The notes under the pieces: generated by a model
Databases searched by the model: none
What the model was told of the DNA's origin: nothing
What the model saw: the letters and a program-made list of their open reading frames with translations, nothing else
NCBI RefSeq assembly: GCF_005217525.1
Contig: NZ_PNXQ01000002.1
Location: 46,822-86,020, forward strand
Direction: 5' to 3'
Origin: Paenibacillus terrae
GTDB lineage: Bacteria > Bacillota > Bacilli > Paenibacillales > Paenibacillaceae
Length of the DNA: 39,199 bases
Shown here: positions 26,356-34,482 of the stretch, in pieces
Numbering within the stretch: position 1 is the stretch's first letter
How the letters are laid out: every line of letters begins with the position of its first letter
Program-made: the position numbers and the translations under genes

Positions 26356-28239
26356 TTAAAGTACAGTAATCAGAGGCTTCTCTGGCCCTGTCTTTCCTGA
26401 ATTTTCATGACTCATGATCTCCAGATAGTCCGGCGTATTGGTCACAATAATTGGAGTTATCGTATCAAATCCCGCCTTTTGTATGGCTTCAAGCTCGAAT
26501 TCAATCAGAAGCTGTCCATGCTTAATGACGTCACCTTCTTGCACATGCACCGTAAAATGCTGGCCCTTCAGCTTAACGGTATCCAAACCAATATGAATGA
26601 GCAGTTCTACGCCTTCAACAGATTTTAAGCCTATGGAATGCTTGGTGCGGAACACAGTTTCCACGGTGCCGTCAAAAGGTGCGACCACTTTTCCGCTACT
26701 TGGTTGAATAGCAATCCCTTTGCCCATGGCTTCCTGAGAGAACGCTTCATCCTTTACCTGCTGCAAGGGAACAACGCTGCCCTCCATAGGTGCAAAAATA
26801 ACGATTTTGGACTTGATGCTCTTACCTTGTGCTTGAGCAGGCTCGGGACGAGATTCTGTTTTGACCGGTTCGGTAACCGTATCCTTAAATCCGATCACGT
26901 ATACTGCTATAAACGTCACAACGATCGAAATGGCCATCGTAATGAGCGCATACACCAGATTGGAGTGATCTTCACTGATAAACATCGGCAGTGATGCAAA
27001 ACCAGGACCCACGGCGGCATAAGCTTTTAGATTCACAAGTCCGGCAAACAATCCGGCAACACCAGCTCCAATCATGCAAGCGAACAGTGTTTTTTTCAGG
27101 CGTAAATGCACGCCGTACAAGGCAGGCTCTGTAATTCCGAATACCCCTGAAATACCTGCGGACAAAGCGATTTGTTTGAACTTGGGATCTTTTGTTTTCA
27201 GCGAGACGGCAAACGCACCAGCGCCTTGTGCCATATTGGAAGCCAACATGGAAATCAGTACCAATGTTTCATATCCTGGTGAAGCCAGCGCAGCAAATAT
27301 GATAGGATAAAATACTTTGTGCATGCCGAACATGACGATTAGCGGCATCACGATAGACATCAACACTACCGTAAGCCAGCCAATTCTTTCCTGAATCCAG
27401 AATACACCGTTTGACATCCCCAAGCCCAGATACGTCCCCAGCGGCCCTAAAGCAATGAGAGCGAAAGGCGCGACAATCAGAATAACGATTAATGGTTTTA
27501 AAAATATTTTCACAGGTCCAGGAGAGATTTTATCAGCAAATTTCTCAATATAGGACATGAACCATATGGTCAAAATAATGGGAATAACAGAGGTGGCATA
27601 CTGTACCGACGCTACGGGCAGGCCCGCAAATGTGACTGCCTTCTCACCACCTAACAAACTGATTAAGTTTGGATGAAGCAGCACGCCCCCAAGCAGTACG
27701 GATACGAAGGGATTGGTCTTGAATTTCTGTGCGCTGGAGAAAGCCAGCAGCATAGGCAGAAAATAAAATGCCGCATCCGCGATTACACTTAAAACCATGT
27801 ACGTTTGGCTTTCCTTGCTCATGATTCCGGTTACTGTACACAGCAAGAGCAATGCTTTTAGCATCCCTGAAGCGGCAATGGCCGGGATAATAGGCTGGAA
27901 AATACCTGCGATCATGCTAGCAAAGGTATTAAACAATCCCTTAAGGCTTCGGTCTGCCTTCACTTTTTCGGCTTCATCCGTGGACGATTTATCCGGGTCC
28001 AGCAATTTGACCAGCTCATTGTAGACATAGCCTACATCATTCCCTATGATGACCTGGTATTGTCCACCGCTATTCACGGCCCCCATAACCCCGTCCAAGG
28101 CTTTAATTTCATCTGTTTGTGCCAATTCCGGTTTACGGAGCGTCATTCTCAATCGAGTAGAGCAATGAATGACACTGTTAATATTATCGTTCCCACCCAC
28201 TTTATTAAAAATGGCTTGTGCGATATCTTTGTAATTCAT
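26356..28239 (-). CDS. bglP: PTS beta-glucoside transporter EIIBCA
   Basis: A 627-residue three-domain permease in the order EIIB-EIIC-EIIA. EIIB (1-85) has the phosphorylated Cys26 in IHCSTRLR; EIIC (about 105-450) has about ten hydrophobic helices including GITEPALYGVHLRLKK; after a Pro/Glu/Lys linker, EIIA (about 475-627) carries the phospho-His near residue 549 in LLIHIGLDTVKLKG. It imports and phosphorylates aryl- or beta-linked glucosides and also controls LicT. AAGGAAGGTG is upstream of the ATG. The leader with RAT, terminator and cre precedes it. Confidence 0.95.
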   Translation of the reverse strand: MNYKDIAQAIFNKVGGNDNINSVIHCSTRLRMTLRKPELAQTDEIKALDGVMGAVNSGGQYQVIIGNDVGYVYNELVKLLDPDKSSTDEAEKVKADRSLKGLFNTFASMIAGIFQPIIPAIAASGMLKALLLLCTVTGIMSKESQTYMVLSVIADAAFYFLPMLLAFSSAQKFKTNPFVSVLLGGVLLHPNLISLLGGEKAVTFAGLPVASVQYATSVIPIILTIWFMSYIEKFADKISPGPVKIFLKPLIVILIVAPFALIALGPLGTYLGLGMSNGVFWIQERIGWLTVVLMSIVMPLIVMFGMHKVFYPIIFAALASPGYETLVLISMLASNMAQGAGAFAVSLKTKDPKFKQIALSAGISGVFGITEPALYGVHLRLKKTLFACMIGAGVAGLFAGLVNLKAYAAVGPGFASLPMFISEDHSNLVYALITMAISIVVTFIAVYVIGFKDTVTEPVKTESRPEPAQAQGKSIKSKIVIFAPMEGSVVPLQQVKDEAFSQEAMGKGIAIQPSSGKVVAPFDGTVETVFRTKHSIGLKSVEGVELLIHIGLDTVKLKGQHFTVHVQEGDVIKHGQLLIEFELEAIQKAGFDTITPIIVTNTPDYLEIMSHENSGKTGPEKPLITVL

Positions 28240-28270
28240 GAGTTACACCTTCCTTCTTAAAATAGAGAAC

Positions 28271-28322
28271 AAAAAAAGACCTAAAAAGGGTAGGGAAAAA
28301 TATCCTACCCAATCTAGGTCTT
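28271..28322 (-). terminator. LicT-controlled terminator in the bgl leader
   Basis: Read leftward: AAGACCTA, GATT, GGGTAGG, loop, CCTACCC, then TTTTTAGGTCTTTTTTT. Two stacked stems (AGACCTA/TAGGTCT and GGGTAGG/CCTACCC) end in a seven-base U run. Its 5' arm overlaps the 3' end of the RAT, so the two structures exclude each other. Confidence 0.92.
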
Positions 28323-28344
28323 GCCTGCCGAACAGTAACACGCC
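28317..28344 (-). promoter_or_regulatory. Ribonucleic antiterminator (RAT) for LicT
   Basis: Read leftward the segment is GGCGTGTTACTG, TTCG, GCAGGCAAGACC, which closely follows the LicT/BglG target form GGATTGTTACTG..GCAGGCAAAACC. It overlaps the downstream terminator by a few bases. Confidence 0.92.
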
Positions 28345-28435
28345 TGTATTGGATAATCTGCTATTTAATTAATTAAGAGGTACTGATTGATTGTTAATTC
28401 TACAATGATGAACTGTTACATAAAGCAACCCGGGT

Positions 28436-28449
28436 TTTAAGCGCTTACA
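28436..28449 (-). promoter_or_regulatory. cre (CcpA site) upstream of the bgl operon
   Basis: TGTAAGCGCTTAAA matches 13 of 14 cre positions. It lies about 90 bases upstream of the RAT in the promoter region; a TAGAAT (about 28400-28405) could be the -10. The stretch 28450-28575 holds no gene I can support; it contains the palindrome AACAATTGTT at 28551-28560. Confidence 0.7.
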
Positions 28450-28575
28450 ATTCAAATATAACACCAACCAGCAATAGATGCAACGTTTTTCGACAAAATT
28501 CTCCTAATGGTAGGGCCACAGGGCAAAGGGCGACGACTGCTCTGTAACTTAACAATTGTTGTCGTTCAAAATTAG

Positions 28576-28622
28576 CAATAAGGCCCCCATCGCAGTCTGT
28601 ACCTGCGACGAGGGCCTTATTG
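28576..28622. terminator. Hairpin between bgl leader and glutaredoxin gene
   Basis: CAATAAGGCCC..ATCGCAG and CTGCGA..GGGCCTTATTG pair over about 18 bases with two mismatches. The U run is short on either strand. It lies about 40 bases downstream of the glutaredoxin stop and is probably its terminator. Confidence 0.7.
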
Positions 28623-28660
28623 AAATCATATGACGATTTGTGAATCCGCTGTGAAGCTGA

Positions 28661-28891
28661 TTAAGCGTTCAATACTTTTTCAAACTTGGTTTTGTTCATG
28701 CCGGAAATACGTTCTTCTCCGATCAGGGTCAATGGAACGGCACGAATGCCCATGTCCCAAACTTCTTGAGCGAAAGCATCATTGGTTTCGATGTTGCGCT
28801 CTTCGTACTCTACGCCTTTCTCAGTCAAATAACTTTTCACTTGACGGCAATGCGGGCAGTGTGTAGATGTGTATACAATTGCTTTTTCCAT
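28661..28891 (-). CDS. Glutaredoxin/NrdH-like redoxin
   Basis: A 76-residue thioredoxin-fold protein with the active site CPHC in STHCPHCRQVKSYL near residue 10 and the cis-Pro region AVPLTLIG, followed by ISGMNKTKFEKVL. Size and features match glutaredoxin-like NrdH/YtnI-type redoxins, which are reduced by thioredoxin reductase rather than glutathione. That fits its position 60 bases downstream of trxB on the same strand. The ATG at 28891 has GAGGTG seven to eight bases upstream. Its client, for example ribonucleotide reductase or a peroxiredoxin, is not shown by the window. Confidence 0.88.
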   Translation of the reverse strand: MEKAIVYTSTHCPHCRQVKSYLTEKGVEYEERNIETNDAFAQEVWDMGIRAVPLTLIGEERISGMNKTKFEKVLNA

Positions 28892-28951
28892 GAATATCAC
28901 CTCATCAATTATCTTTGTAGAAATCATATTTATTCATACTTAAACGAAATA

Positions 28952-29893
28952 TTACAGTGCCAGTGCGCTGTGCTCCAGACTTTCGATGTATTTCTCGCTG
29001 TCCATAGCAGCCATGCAGCCGCTGCCTGCTGCTGTAATCGCTTGTCTATAGCGTGTGTCCTGGACGTCGCCACAAGCGAATACGCCAGGTACGTTTGTTT
29101 CGGAAGTACCGGGATTTACGACGATATAACCGTTCGCATCGGTTGTGATTTGGCCCTTGAGGAAGCCAGTATTTGGATGATGACCGATCGCCACGAATAC
29201 GCCGCTAACTGTAATGATTTCCTCTTTTCCTGTTTCATTATTCAATACTTTCAAGCCAGTTACCCCGTTCTCGTCAGCAATCACTTCTACAGGAGTACGA
29301 TTCAGTGCCCATTCGATTTTAGTGTTTGCACGAGCACGGTCCTGCATAATTTTGGAGGCGCGCATTTCTTCACGACGATGCACCAGCGTTACTTTGGAGG
29401 CAAAACGTGTCAGGAAGTTTGCTTCCTCCAACGCCGAGTCTCCACCACCAATAACAACAATTTCTTTACCACGGAAAAAGAATCCATCACATGTTGCGCA
29501 AGTGCTCACGCCACGTCCAATGTTATCCTGCTCACCCGGAATACCCAGGTATTTAGCAGTCGCACCTGTGGAAATGATCAGCGTATCTGTAACCAATTCG
29601 CCCAAGCCCTCCACATCCAATGTGAACGGACGAGCGGCTGTGTCGACCTTGTTCACCCAGCCTGTGCGGAATTCAGCACCGAAACGCTCTGCTTGCTTAC
29701 GCATATTATCCATCAGATCGGGTCCCATGATTCCTTCGGGAAAGCCAGGGAAGTTTTCAACATCTGTTGTTGTAGTCAATTGTCCGCCCGGTTGTGGTCC
29801 TTCAATCACCAGTGGACTCATATTTGCGCGTGCCAGATAAATAGCAGCTGTTAAACCGGCAGGGCCGGTACCTATAATAATGGACTTGTACAT
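28952..29893 (-). CDS. trxB: Thioredoxin reductase
   Basis: A 313-residue FAD/NADPH oxidoreductase. The FAD motif is [16 protein letters not shown] at residues 8-23, the redox pair is in CATCDGFFF (about 133-136), the NADPH motif [13 protein letters not shown] follows with the phosphate-binding [11 protein letters not shown], and the C-terminal FAD motif is [27 protein letters not shown]. It keeps thioredoxin and similar redoxins reduced. Co-transcription with the glutaredoxin-like gene suggests that the latter is its partner. The ATG has AGGAGG about ten bases upstream. Confidence 0.95.
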   Translation of the reverse strand: MYKSIIIGTGPAGLTAAIYLARANMSPLVIEGPQPGGQLTTTTDVENFPGFPEGIMGPDLMDNMRKQAERFGAEFRTGWVNKVDTAARPFTLDVEGLGELVTDTLIISTGATAKYLGIPGEQDNIGRGVSTCATCDGFFFRGKEIVVIGGGDSALEEANFLTRFASKVTLVHRREEMRASKIMQDRARANTKIEWALNRTPVEVIADENGVTGLKVLNNETGKEEIITVSGVFVAIGHHPNTGFLKGQITTDANGYIVVNPGTSETNVPGVFACGDVQDTRYRQAITAAGSGCMAAMDSEKYIESLEHSALAL

Positions 29894-30059
29894 ATCTTTG
29901 TTCCTCCTAAAATATGATAAGAATGATATAGCGAGTTTTCGGTACCGGGAGATGGGCTAATGCATATACTCTAAAAGTAGTTCTGCCAGACGCTCATTCA
30001 AAAATGTGGACACCCGGATTTTGCAAAAACGGTTCACATATTTAATATCTTTTTATGAC

Positions 30060-30074
30060 TTAGACTGATTCTAA
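30060..30074. promoter_or_regulatory. Possible PerR-like box between trxB and the ZIP gene
   Basis: TTAGACTGATTCTAA matches 12 of 15 positions of the PerR box TTATAATnATTATAA and has perfect TTAGA/TCTAA arms. It lies in the 281-base divergent gap, about 100 bases before the ZIP gene and 170 from trxB. Either gene could use it; the match is not strong. Confidence 0.35.
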
Positions 30075-30174
30075 ATCCTAATTCCATTATGCGGAAAGAG
30101 CTGCAAACAGTCAAATGAAGTTTTCATGAAGCGAACCTTAAAAATTAATCAGGTATGGAGGGATTATCCCGATT

Positions 30175-30906
30175 ATGAGTGACATGTTTGTAGGCAGCCT
30201 TATTTCTGCCCTGTCCACCGGGCTCGGTGCCGTGCCCATACTGTTTATGCGTAAAATTACGCACCGTCTTCGTGATGTACTGTTGGCTTATGCTGCGGGG
30301 ATCATGACTTCTGCATCTGTGTACAACCTCATTCCCGAGGCCATCCATCATTCCAACTGGTTCGTGCTGTCTGCGGGAATTTTACTCGGCTGTCTTGTGC
30401 TGCTGGTGATGGAAATGTATATTCCACATGCCGATCTGGAGAACCCGGATTCCAAAACCTTTCATCTGGAATCCAAATCTTTTCTCATTATCGCGGCTAT
30501 TACACTACATAATTTGCCCGAGGGACTTTCCGTTGGAGTCAGCTATGCGAGCGAAACTCAAAATCTTGGTAATCTCATTGCCTTTTCCATCGGTCTGCAA
30601 AATGCCCCGGAAGGCTTTATCGTCGCTCTATTCCTCGTGAATCAAAACATTGGTCGCTTCAAGGCATTGGGCATTGCCACCCTCACCGGGGCCGTTGAAA
30701 TTATTACAAGTCTGATTGGATTTTATTTGAGCAGTTGGGTTCATGGACTGGTTCCTTACGGTCTTGCCTTTGCCGCAGGAGCGATGATGTTTATCGTCTA
30801 CAAGGAGCTGATTCCCGAAAGCCACGGGGACGGTAACCAACGTATCGCAACCTTCTCTTTTATTCTTGGTCTGATTACGATGATTGGTCTAACCGAATGG
30901 CTATAG
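30175..30906 (+). CDS. ZIP-family metal permease (ZupT-like)
   Basis: A 243-residue membrane protein with eight predicted helices. The metal sites of ZIP transporters are clear: HNLPEGLSVGVSYA in TM4 and NAPEGFIVALFL in TM5; the TM3-TM4 loop holds His and Asp residues (IPHADLENPDSKTFHLE). ZupT-type proteins import Zn(II), Fe(II) or Mn(II) down their gradient. The ATG at 30175 has GGAGGG 12 bases upstream. It is a single gene, followed by a terminator; a weak PerR-like site precedes it. Confidence 0.9.
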   Translation: MSDMFVGSLISALSTGLGAVPILFMRKITHRLRDVLLAYAAGIMTSASVYNLIPEAIHHSNWFVLSAGILLGCLVLLVMEMYIPHADLENPDSKTFHLESKSFLIIAAITLHNLPEGLSVGVSYASETQNLGNLIAFSIGLQNAPEGFIVALFLVNQNIGRFKALGIATLTGAVEIITSLIGFYLSSWVHGLVPYGLAFAAGAMMFIVYKELIPESHGDGNQRIATFSFILGLITMIGLTEWL

Positions 30907-30919
30907 CTGTGTATCACTA

Positions 30920-30963
30920 AAAGGCTGCCCTCTGCCTGTAGTCCAGACAGAAGAGCTGCCTTT
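30920..30963. terminator. Terminator between ZIP gene and the convergent pair
   Basis: AAAGGC, then CCTCTG..CTG, loop TAGTC, CAG..CAGAAGAG, then GCCTTT: an interrupted stem whose outer arms are A- and T-rich. It probably works in both directions. Confidence 0.6.
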
Positions 30964-30983
30964 AGGCATGTCTCGTTCGCGCT

Positions 30984-31442
30984 TCATTTTTTTCGGTTCA
31001 TAGAGCGCAGCGCTTCACGATATTGCTCATCCTCGCTTTTGTGCGTCTCACGTTCTTCATGGTTATTTCTATGCGGTTCTTCCTTTTCTTCGCCCTTTCC
31101 GGCAAATCCGCGTAAAGCCGCCCGATAGTCCTGATCCCCGTAGGAATCTTTGGTGTGTACGCCAGCTCTCATCGGCCTGGTATTGGGATCTACGTCAGGC
31201 TCCTCATGATGAATCTCCGCCTCTGCAGCCTTATGGCGCGTCTCTCGCGTAGAATCAGGCTCCGGCAACTCCCTCGCCTTGGGCTCCACTTCCACCGGAT
31301 AAGGACGTTTGCTTCTTTGCCGTGAACCCTCATCGGACGGGCTGACCGCTTTTTTGGGAGAGGGTTTACGCGCCATTTTCGTGTTGAATACCAGCAAAAA
31401 GATAAAAGCAACCGCAGCTACTACGATAAAAGCAATGGTCAT
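30984..31442 (-). CDS. Membrane-anchored charged protein of unknown function
   Basis: A 152-residue protein not matching a family I know. Residues 4-20 (AFIVVAAVAFIFLLVF) form one transmembrane helix; the rest is hydrophilic and probably disordered, rich in Lys, Arg, Glu and Pro. Two short repeats are visible: DSYGDQDYRAALRGF and SEDEQYREALRSM near the C terminus, both of the form (D/E)QYRxALR. AGGAGG lies six bases before ATG 31442; the open frame extends 31 codons upstream into the preceding gene and is not used. It is encoded ten bases after the flavodoxin-like gene on the same strand. Confidence 0.7.
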   Translation of the reverse strand: MTIAFIVVAAVAFIFLLVFNTKMARKPSPKKAVSPSDEGSRQRSKRPYPVEVEPKARELPEPDSTRETRHKAAEAEIHHEEPDVDPNTRPMRAGVHTKDSYGDQDYRAALRGFAGKGEEKEEPHRNNHEERETHKSEDEQYREALRSMNRKK

Positions 31443-31452
31443 AAGCGGCCTC

Positions 31453-32007
31453 CTATTCTCTGCCAGCGCTACGGTACCGTCCCGCCGTTTCAGCGACCCG
31501 TTGGCCCAAAGACCGACCAAGTGCAAGATCATCACCCGTTGGGAAATTGGGCGGACCGTTCGGGTTTGTCTCCACCGGACACGTCACCCCTACACCGTAA
31601 TAGGAGCCGTAAAGTGCATTTTCCGTAATATTGGCGGGCAGCCCAACGATAATCATGCCTTGATGCAGCATCGGAGTAATCAAATTCAGCAGTGTGGATT
31701 CCAAGCCGCCATGAACAGTAGCGGTTGTACAGAATACCGCGCCGATTTTATCTATTAGTTTGCCCTGCGCCCACAGATATCCGAGCTTATCAATCCAGCT
31801 TTTCAAGCCACTGCTGATCGTCCCAAAATGACCCGGACATCCCCAAATGATCGCGTCCGCGTTCACCAGTTCACTCACATCGGCTTCATCGACATGCTTC
31901 AGCAACACTTCCGTGTGCTCATGGCGTGCGCCTTCTGCAATGGAACGAGCAAGACGCTCTGTATGGCCATTTTCACTGTCATATACAATCATGATTCTGG
32001 TCGTCAT
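31453..32007 (-). CDS. Flavodoxin-fold NAD(P)H:quinone reductase-like (WrbA-type)
   Basis: A 184-residue flavoprotein of the flavodoxin/WrbA group. The FMN phosphate loop is [21 protein letters not shown], followed by [24 protein letters not shown], and [33 protein letters not shown], typical of WrbA. These enzymes reduce quinones by two electrons, which protects from redox cycling. Start chosen at ATG 32007 with AAAGGA 11 bases upstream; two ATGs just before it lie too close to the site. It is followed after ten bases by a membrane-anchored protein. Confidence 0.85.
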   Translation of the reverse strand: MTTRIMIVYDSENGHTERLARSIAEGARHEHTEVLLKHVDEADVSELVNADAIIWGCPGHFGTISSGLKSWIDKLGYLWAQGKLIDKIGAVFCTTATVHGGLESTLLNLITPMLHQGMIIVGLPANITENALYGSYYGVGVTCPVETNPNGPPNFPTGDDLALGRSLGQRVAETAGRYRSAGRE

Positions 32008-32141
32008 TATGCGCATCATCCTTTGTCAGCAAAATCATCCTTTTCACATGCGCTCTTATCCTTCCCCAAAATCCCTCTGAATATTTTGTGAAACTTTTGG
32101 CGCATACTTTGAAAATCCAAGAACTAGGGAGGCATGTACAC

Positions 32142-32777
32142 ATGAATTCACGCGCCATATTGGTCAACCTGCTGGTTATTATCATTATTCTGGCAGGGGG
32201 GGGGGCCGCCGCCTATTACTACAATCAATCCGCTAACTACATAAAAACCGACAATGCCCAAGTGAGCGGACAAGCGGTCACCGTTGCCTCTCCAAGCGCG
32301 GGCAAGCTTACAGGCTGGAACGCTGAAGTCGGTAAAACCTACACGGCTGGAAGCACACTTGGCAGTGTAGAGGGGGGCGGAAGCCGGGTTAGCATTACTA
32401 TTCCAACCGATGGCACCATTGTGCAGCAATCTGCGGTCAACAACTCGATTGTTGGGGCGGGCACGCCTTTGGCCAAAGCTTTTGATCTGAACAATTTATG
32501 GATTACCGCCAATATAGACGAAACGGCAGTGCAGGACCTTCAGGTGGGGCAGACGGTAGATGTATATATTGATGCATACCCCGACACGTCCCTAAGCGGC
32601 AAAATCGAAAAGATCGGTTTGGCGACGGCCGCCACCTTTTCGCTGCTCCCTACCTCCAACACCACTGCCAACTACACCAAGGTGACGCAGGTCGTGCCTG
32701 TTAACATTTCCATTCAAGGCTACAAAGGACTGGGCATTATCCCGGGCATGAGTGCAAGCATCAGAGTACACAAGTAG
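32142..32777 (+). CDS. EmrA/YhbJ-like efflux adaptor (membrane fusion protein)
   Basis: A 211-residue short HlyD-type protein: an N-terminal transmembrane helix (ILVNLLVIIIILAGGGAAAYYY), YIKTDNAQVSGQAVTVASPSAGKL (start of the biotinyl/lipoyl-like domain), then a beta-barrel ending IIPGMSASIRVHK. The long coiled-coil hairpin of Gram-negative EmrA is absent, as expected in a Firmicute and as in B. subtilis YhbJ. It partners the MFS pump encoded nine bases downstream. AGGGAGG lies nine bases before the ATG. A run of ten G (32196-32205) lies in the codons for the glycines in the membrane helix. Confidence 0.87.
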   Translation: MNSRAILVNLLVIIIILAGGGAAAYYYNQSANYIKTDNAQVSGQAVTVASPSAGKLTGWNAEVGKTYTAGSTLGSVEGGGSRVSITIPTDGTIVQQSAVNNSIVGAGTPLAKAFDLNNLWITANIDETAVQDLQVGQTVDVYIDAYPDTSLSGKIEKIGLATAATFSLLPTSNTTANYTKVTQVVPVNISIQGYKGLGIIPGMSASIRVHK

Positions 32778-32786
32778 GAGGCTGTC

Positions 32787-34310
32787 ATGGAACAAAAAAT
32801 GTCCATCGGGCGCATCCTGTCCGTACTGCTGCTAGGCGCCTTCATTTCTATTTTGAATCAAACCCTGCTGAATGTGGCGATTCCGCATTTGATGAACGAC
32901 TTCAATGTATCCGCAACTACCGTTCAATGGCTATCCACCGGATATATGCTGACCAACGGGATTTTGATTCCGATTACCGCCTTCCTGATTGAGTCGTTCG
33001 GGACACGTGCGCTGTTTATTTCCGCGATGGGGCTGTTTACTGCCGGTTCTGTCGTCTGCGCCGTCAGTACCGGCTTTGCGCCTATGCTGGTCGGACGCAT
33101 CATTCAGGCCAGCGGAGCGGGGATTATCATGCCAGTGGTTATGAACGTGTTCCTGACCGTATTTCCCCCTGAAAAACGGGGGGCAGCCATGGGTACGATG
33201 GGCATCGCCATGATGTTTGCCCCGGCTATCGGGCCGACTTTATCCGGCTGGATCGTGGAGCATTACAGCTGGCGGCTGCTATTTTTACTGGTCATTCCGC
33301 TGGCGATTATTGATATTCTGTTTGCGATACGCTGGCTGAAAAATGTGTCCAAGCTGACGTATCCGCATTTTGACCTGCTGGGAACGATCTTTTCGACTCT
33401 TGGCTTTGGCTTCCTGCTGTATGGCTTCAGTTCCGCTGGAGACAAGGGCTGGAGCAGCAATACAGTAGTGCTCACAATCGCTGCTGGGCTCGTATTTATT
33501 GTATTGTTTGTCGTACGCGAGCTGAATATGAGGCAGCCCATGCTGGAGTTCCGTGTGTTTAAGTATGATATTTTCACGGTATCCACATTGGTGGGCGCTA
33601 CGGTCAATATGACGATGTTCGGCGGGATGCTGCTGTTACCGATCTATCTGCAAAATATACGCGGCTTTACACCGCTGCAATCCGGTTTGCTGCTGTTGCC
33701 CGGCGCACTGCTGATGGGTGTCATGTCACCGATATCGGGAGCGATTTTCGACCGAATTGGTGCGAGGCCACTGGCGATTATCGGGTTGATCATTACGGCG
33801 GTCACGACATGGGAATTCAGTCTGTTGACGGATGCCACGACCTATGGACACATTATGATCATCTATACGATTCGCAGCTTCGGGATGTCATTGTTAATGA
33901 TGTCCGTACAGACAGAAGGGCTGAATCAGCTTCCTCCCCATCTCGGCAGCCACGGTACAGCCATGTCCAATACAGTACGGCAAATTGCCGGGTCCATCGG
34001 CACCGCATGGCTCATTACGGTGATGAGCAGCCGGGCTACCATTCATTTGGCGGATTATGCAAATGTGGCTACCACCGCCAATGTTCCTTTAACCGAAGGC
34101 GTAGCTGAGCTGGGGCAAACCCTCGCGCAAACGGCTGGAGTTTCGACGGAAACTGGCTCGGCGCTTGCGTTACAGCAGGTATATCGAAGTGCTGTCACAG
34201 AATCGACGATCCACGGCATTAACGATGCATTTATCATTGCTACCGGAATCGCGCTGGCAGGCCTGCTGTTTTCCCTGTTCTTACGCCGGTCTACACCTCG
34301 TCGGAGGTAA
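32787..34310 (+). CDS. DHA2-type MFS multidrug exporter (EmrB/YhcA-like)
   Basis: A 507-residue proton-coupled drug exporter with 14 predicted helices. Motif A-like regions and family hallmarks are visible: LNQTLLNVAIPHLMNDF in TM1, WLSTGYMLTNGILIP in TM2, and GRIIQASGAGIIMPV with FPPEKRGAAMG. Together with the adaptor it forms an EmrAB-type pump similar to B. subtilis YhbJ-YhcA; the drug spectrum is unknown. It is nine bases from the adaptor stop with AGGAGG in between. No regulator of the MarR type is next to it. Confidence 0.92.
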   Translation: MEQKMSIGRILSVLLLGAFISILNQTLLNVAIPHLMNDFNVSATTVQWLSTGYMLTNGILIPITAFLIESFGTRALFISAMGLFTAGSVVCAVSTGFAPMLVGRIIQASGAGIIMPVVMNVFLTVFPPEKRGAAMGTMGIAMMFAPAIGPTLSGWIVEHYSWRLLFLLVIPLAIIDILFAIRWLKNVSKLTYPHFDLLGTIFSTLGFGFLLYGFSSAGDKGWSSNTVVLTIAAGLVFIVLFVVRELNMRQPMLEFRVFKYDIFTVSTLVGATVNMTMFGGMLLLPIYLQNIRGFTPLQSGLLLLPGALLMGVMSPISGAIFDRIGARPLAIIGLIITAVTTWEFSLLTDATTYGHIMIIYTIRSFGMSLLMMSVQTEGLNQLPPHLGSHGTAMSNTVRQIAGSIGTAWLITVMSSRATIHLADYANVATTANVPLTEGVAELGQTLAQTAGVSTETGSALALQQVYRSAVTESTIHGINDAFIIATGIALAGLLFSLFLRRSTPRRR

Positions 34311-34433
34311 AATTACAGCCTATAATAGTTGAACCAAAGATGTACATGATTCGCCACTGAGCGGTCAGATGGTACTTCCCATCGCCGTTAGGCTAGTTCA
34401 TCTTATAGCGATGATTTCCGTGGATACGCAAAG

Positions 34434-34478
34434 AAGGAGCATTCACCCCTGTCCTTTAAGGGATGTGAATGCTCCTTT
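34434..34478. terminator. Bidirectional terminator after the efflux operon
   Basis: AAGGAGCATTCAC (34434-34446), loop, GTGAATGCTCCTTT (34465-34478): a perfect 13-bp stem with inner CCC/GGG. It separates the exporter from the convergent P-type ATPase. Confidence 0.88.
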
Positions 34479-34482
34479 CCAT

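Noticed and set aside
28766..29854. A 362-codon open frame on the plus strand
   Set aside because: It is antisense to trxB and the glutaredoxin gene, has improbable Cys/His-rich composition and no ribosome site; trxB shows all its motifs on the other strand.
29911..29933. Fur-like sequence near the trxB promoter
   Set aside because: Only about 11 of 15 positions match the Fur consensus, no better than expected in AT-rich promoter DNA.
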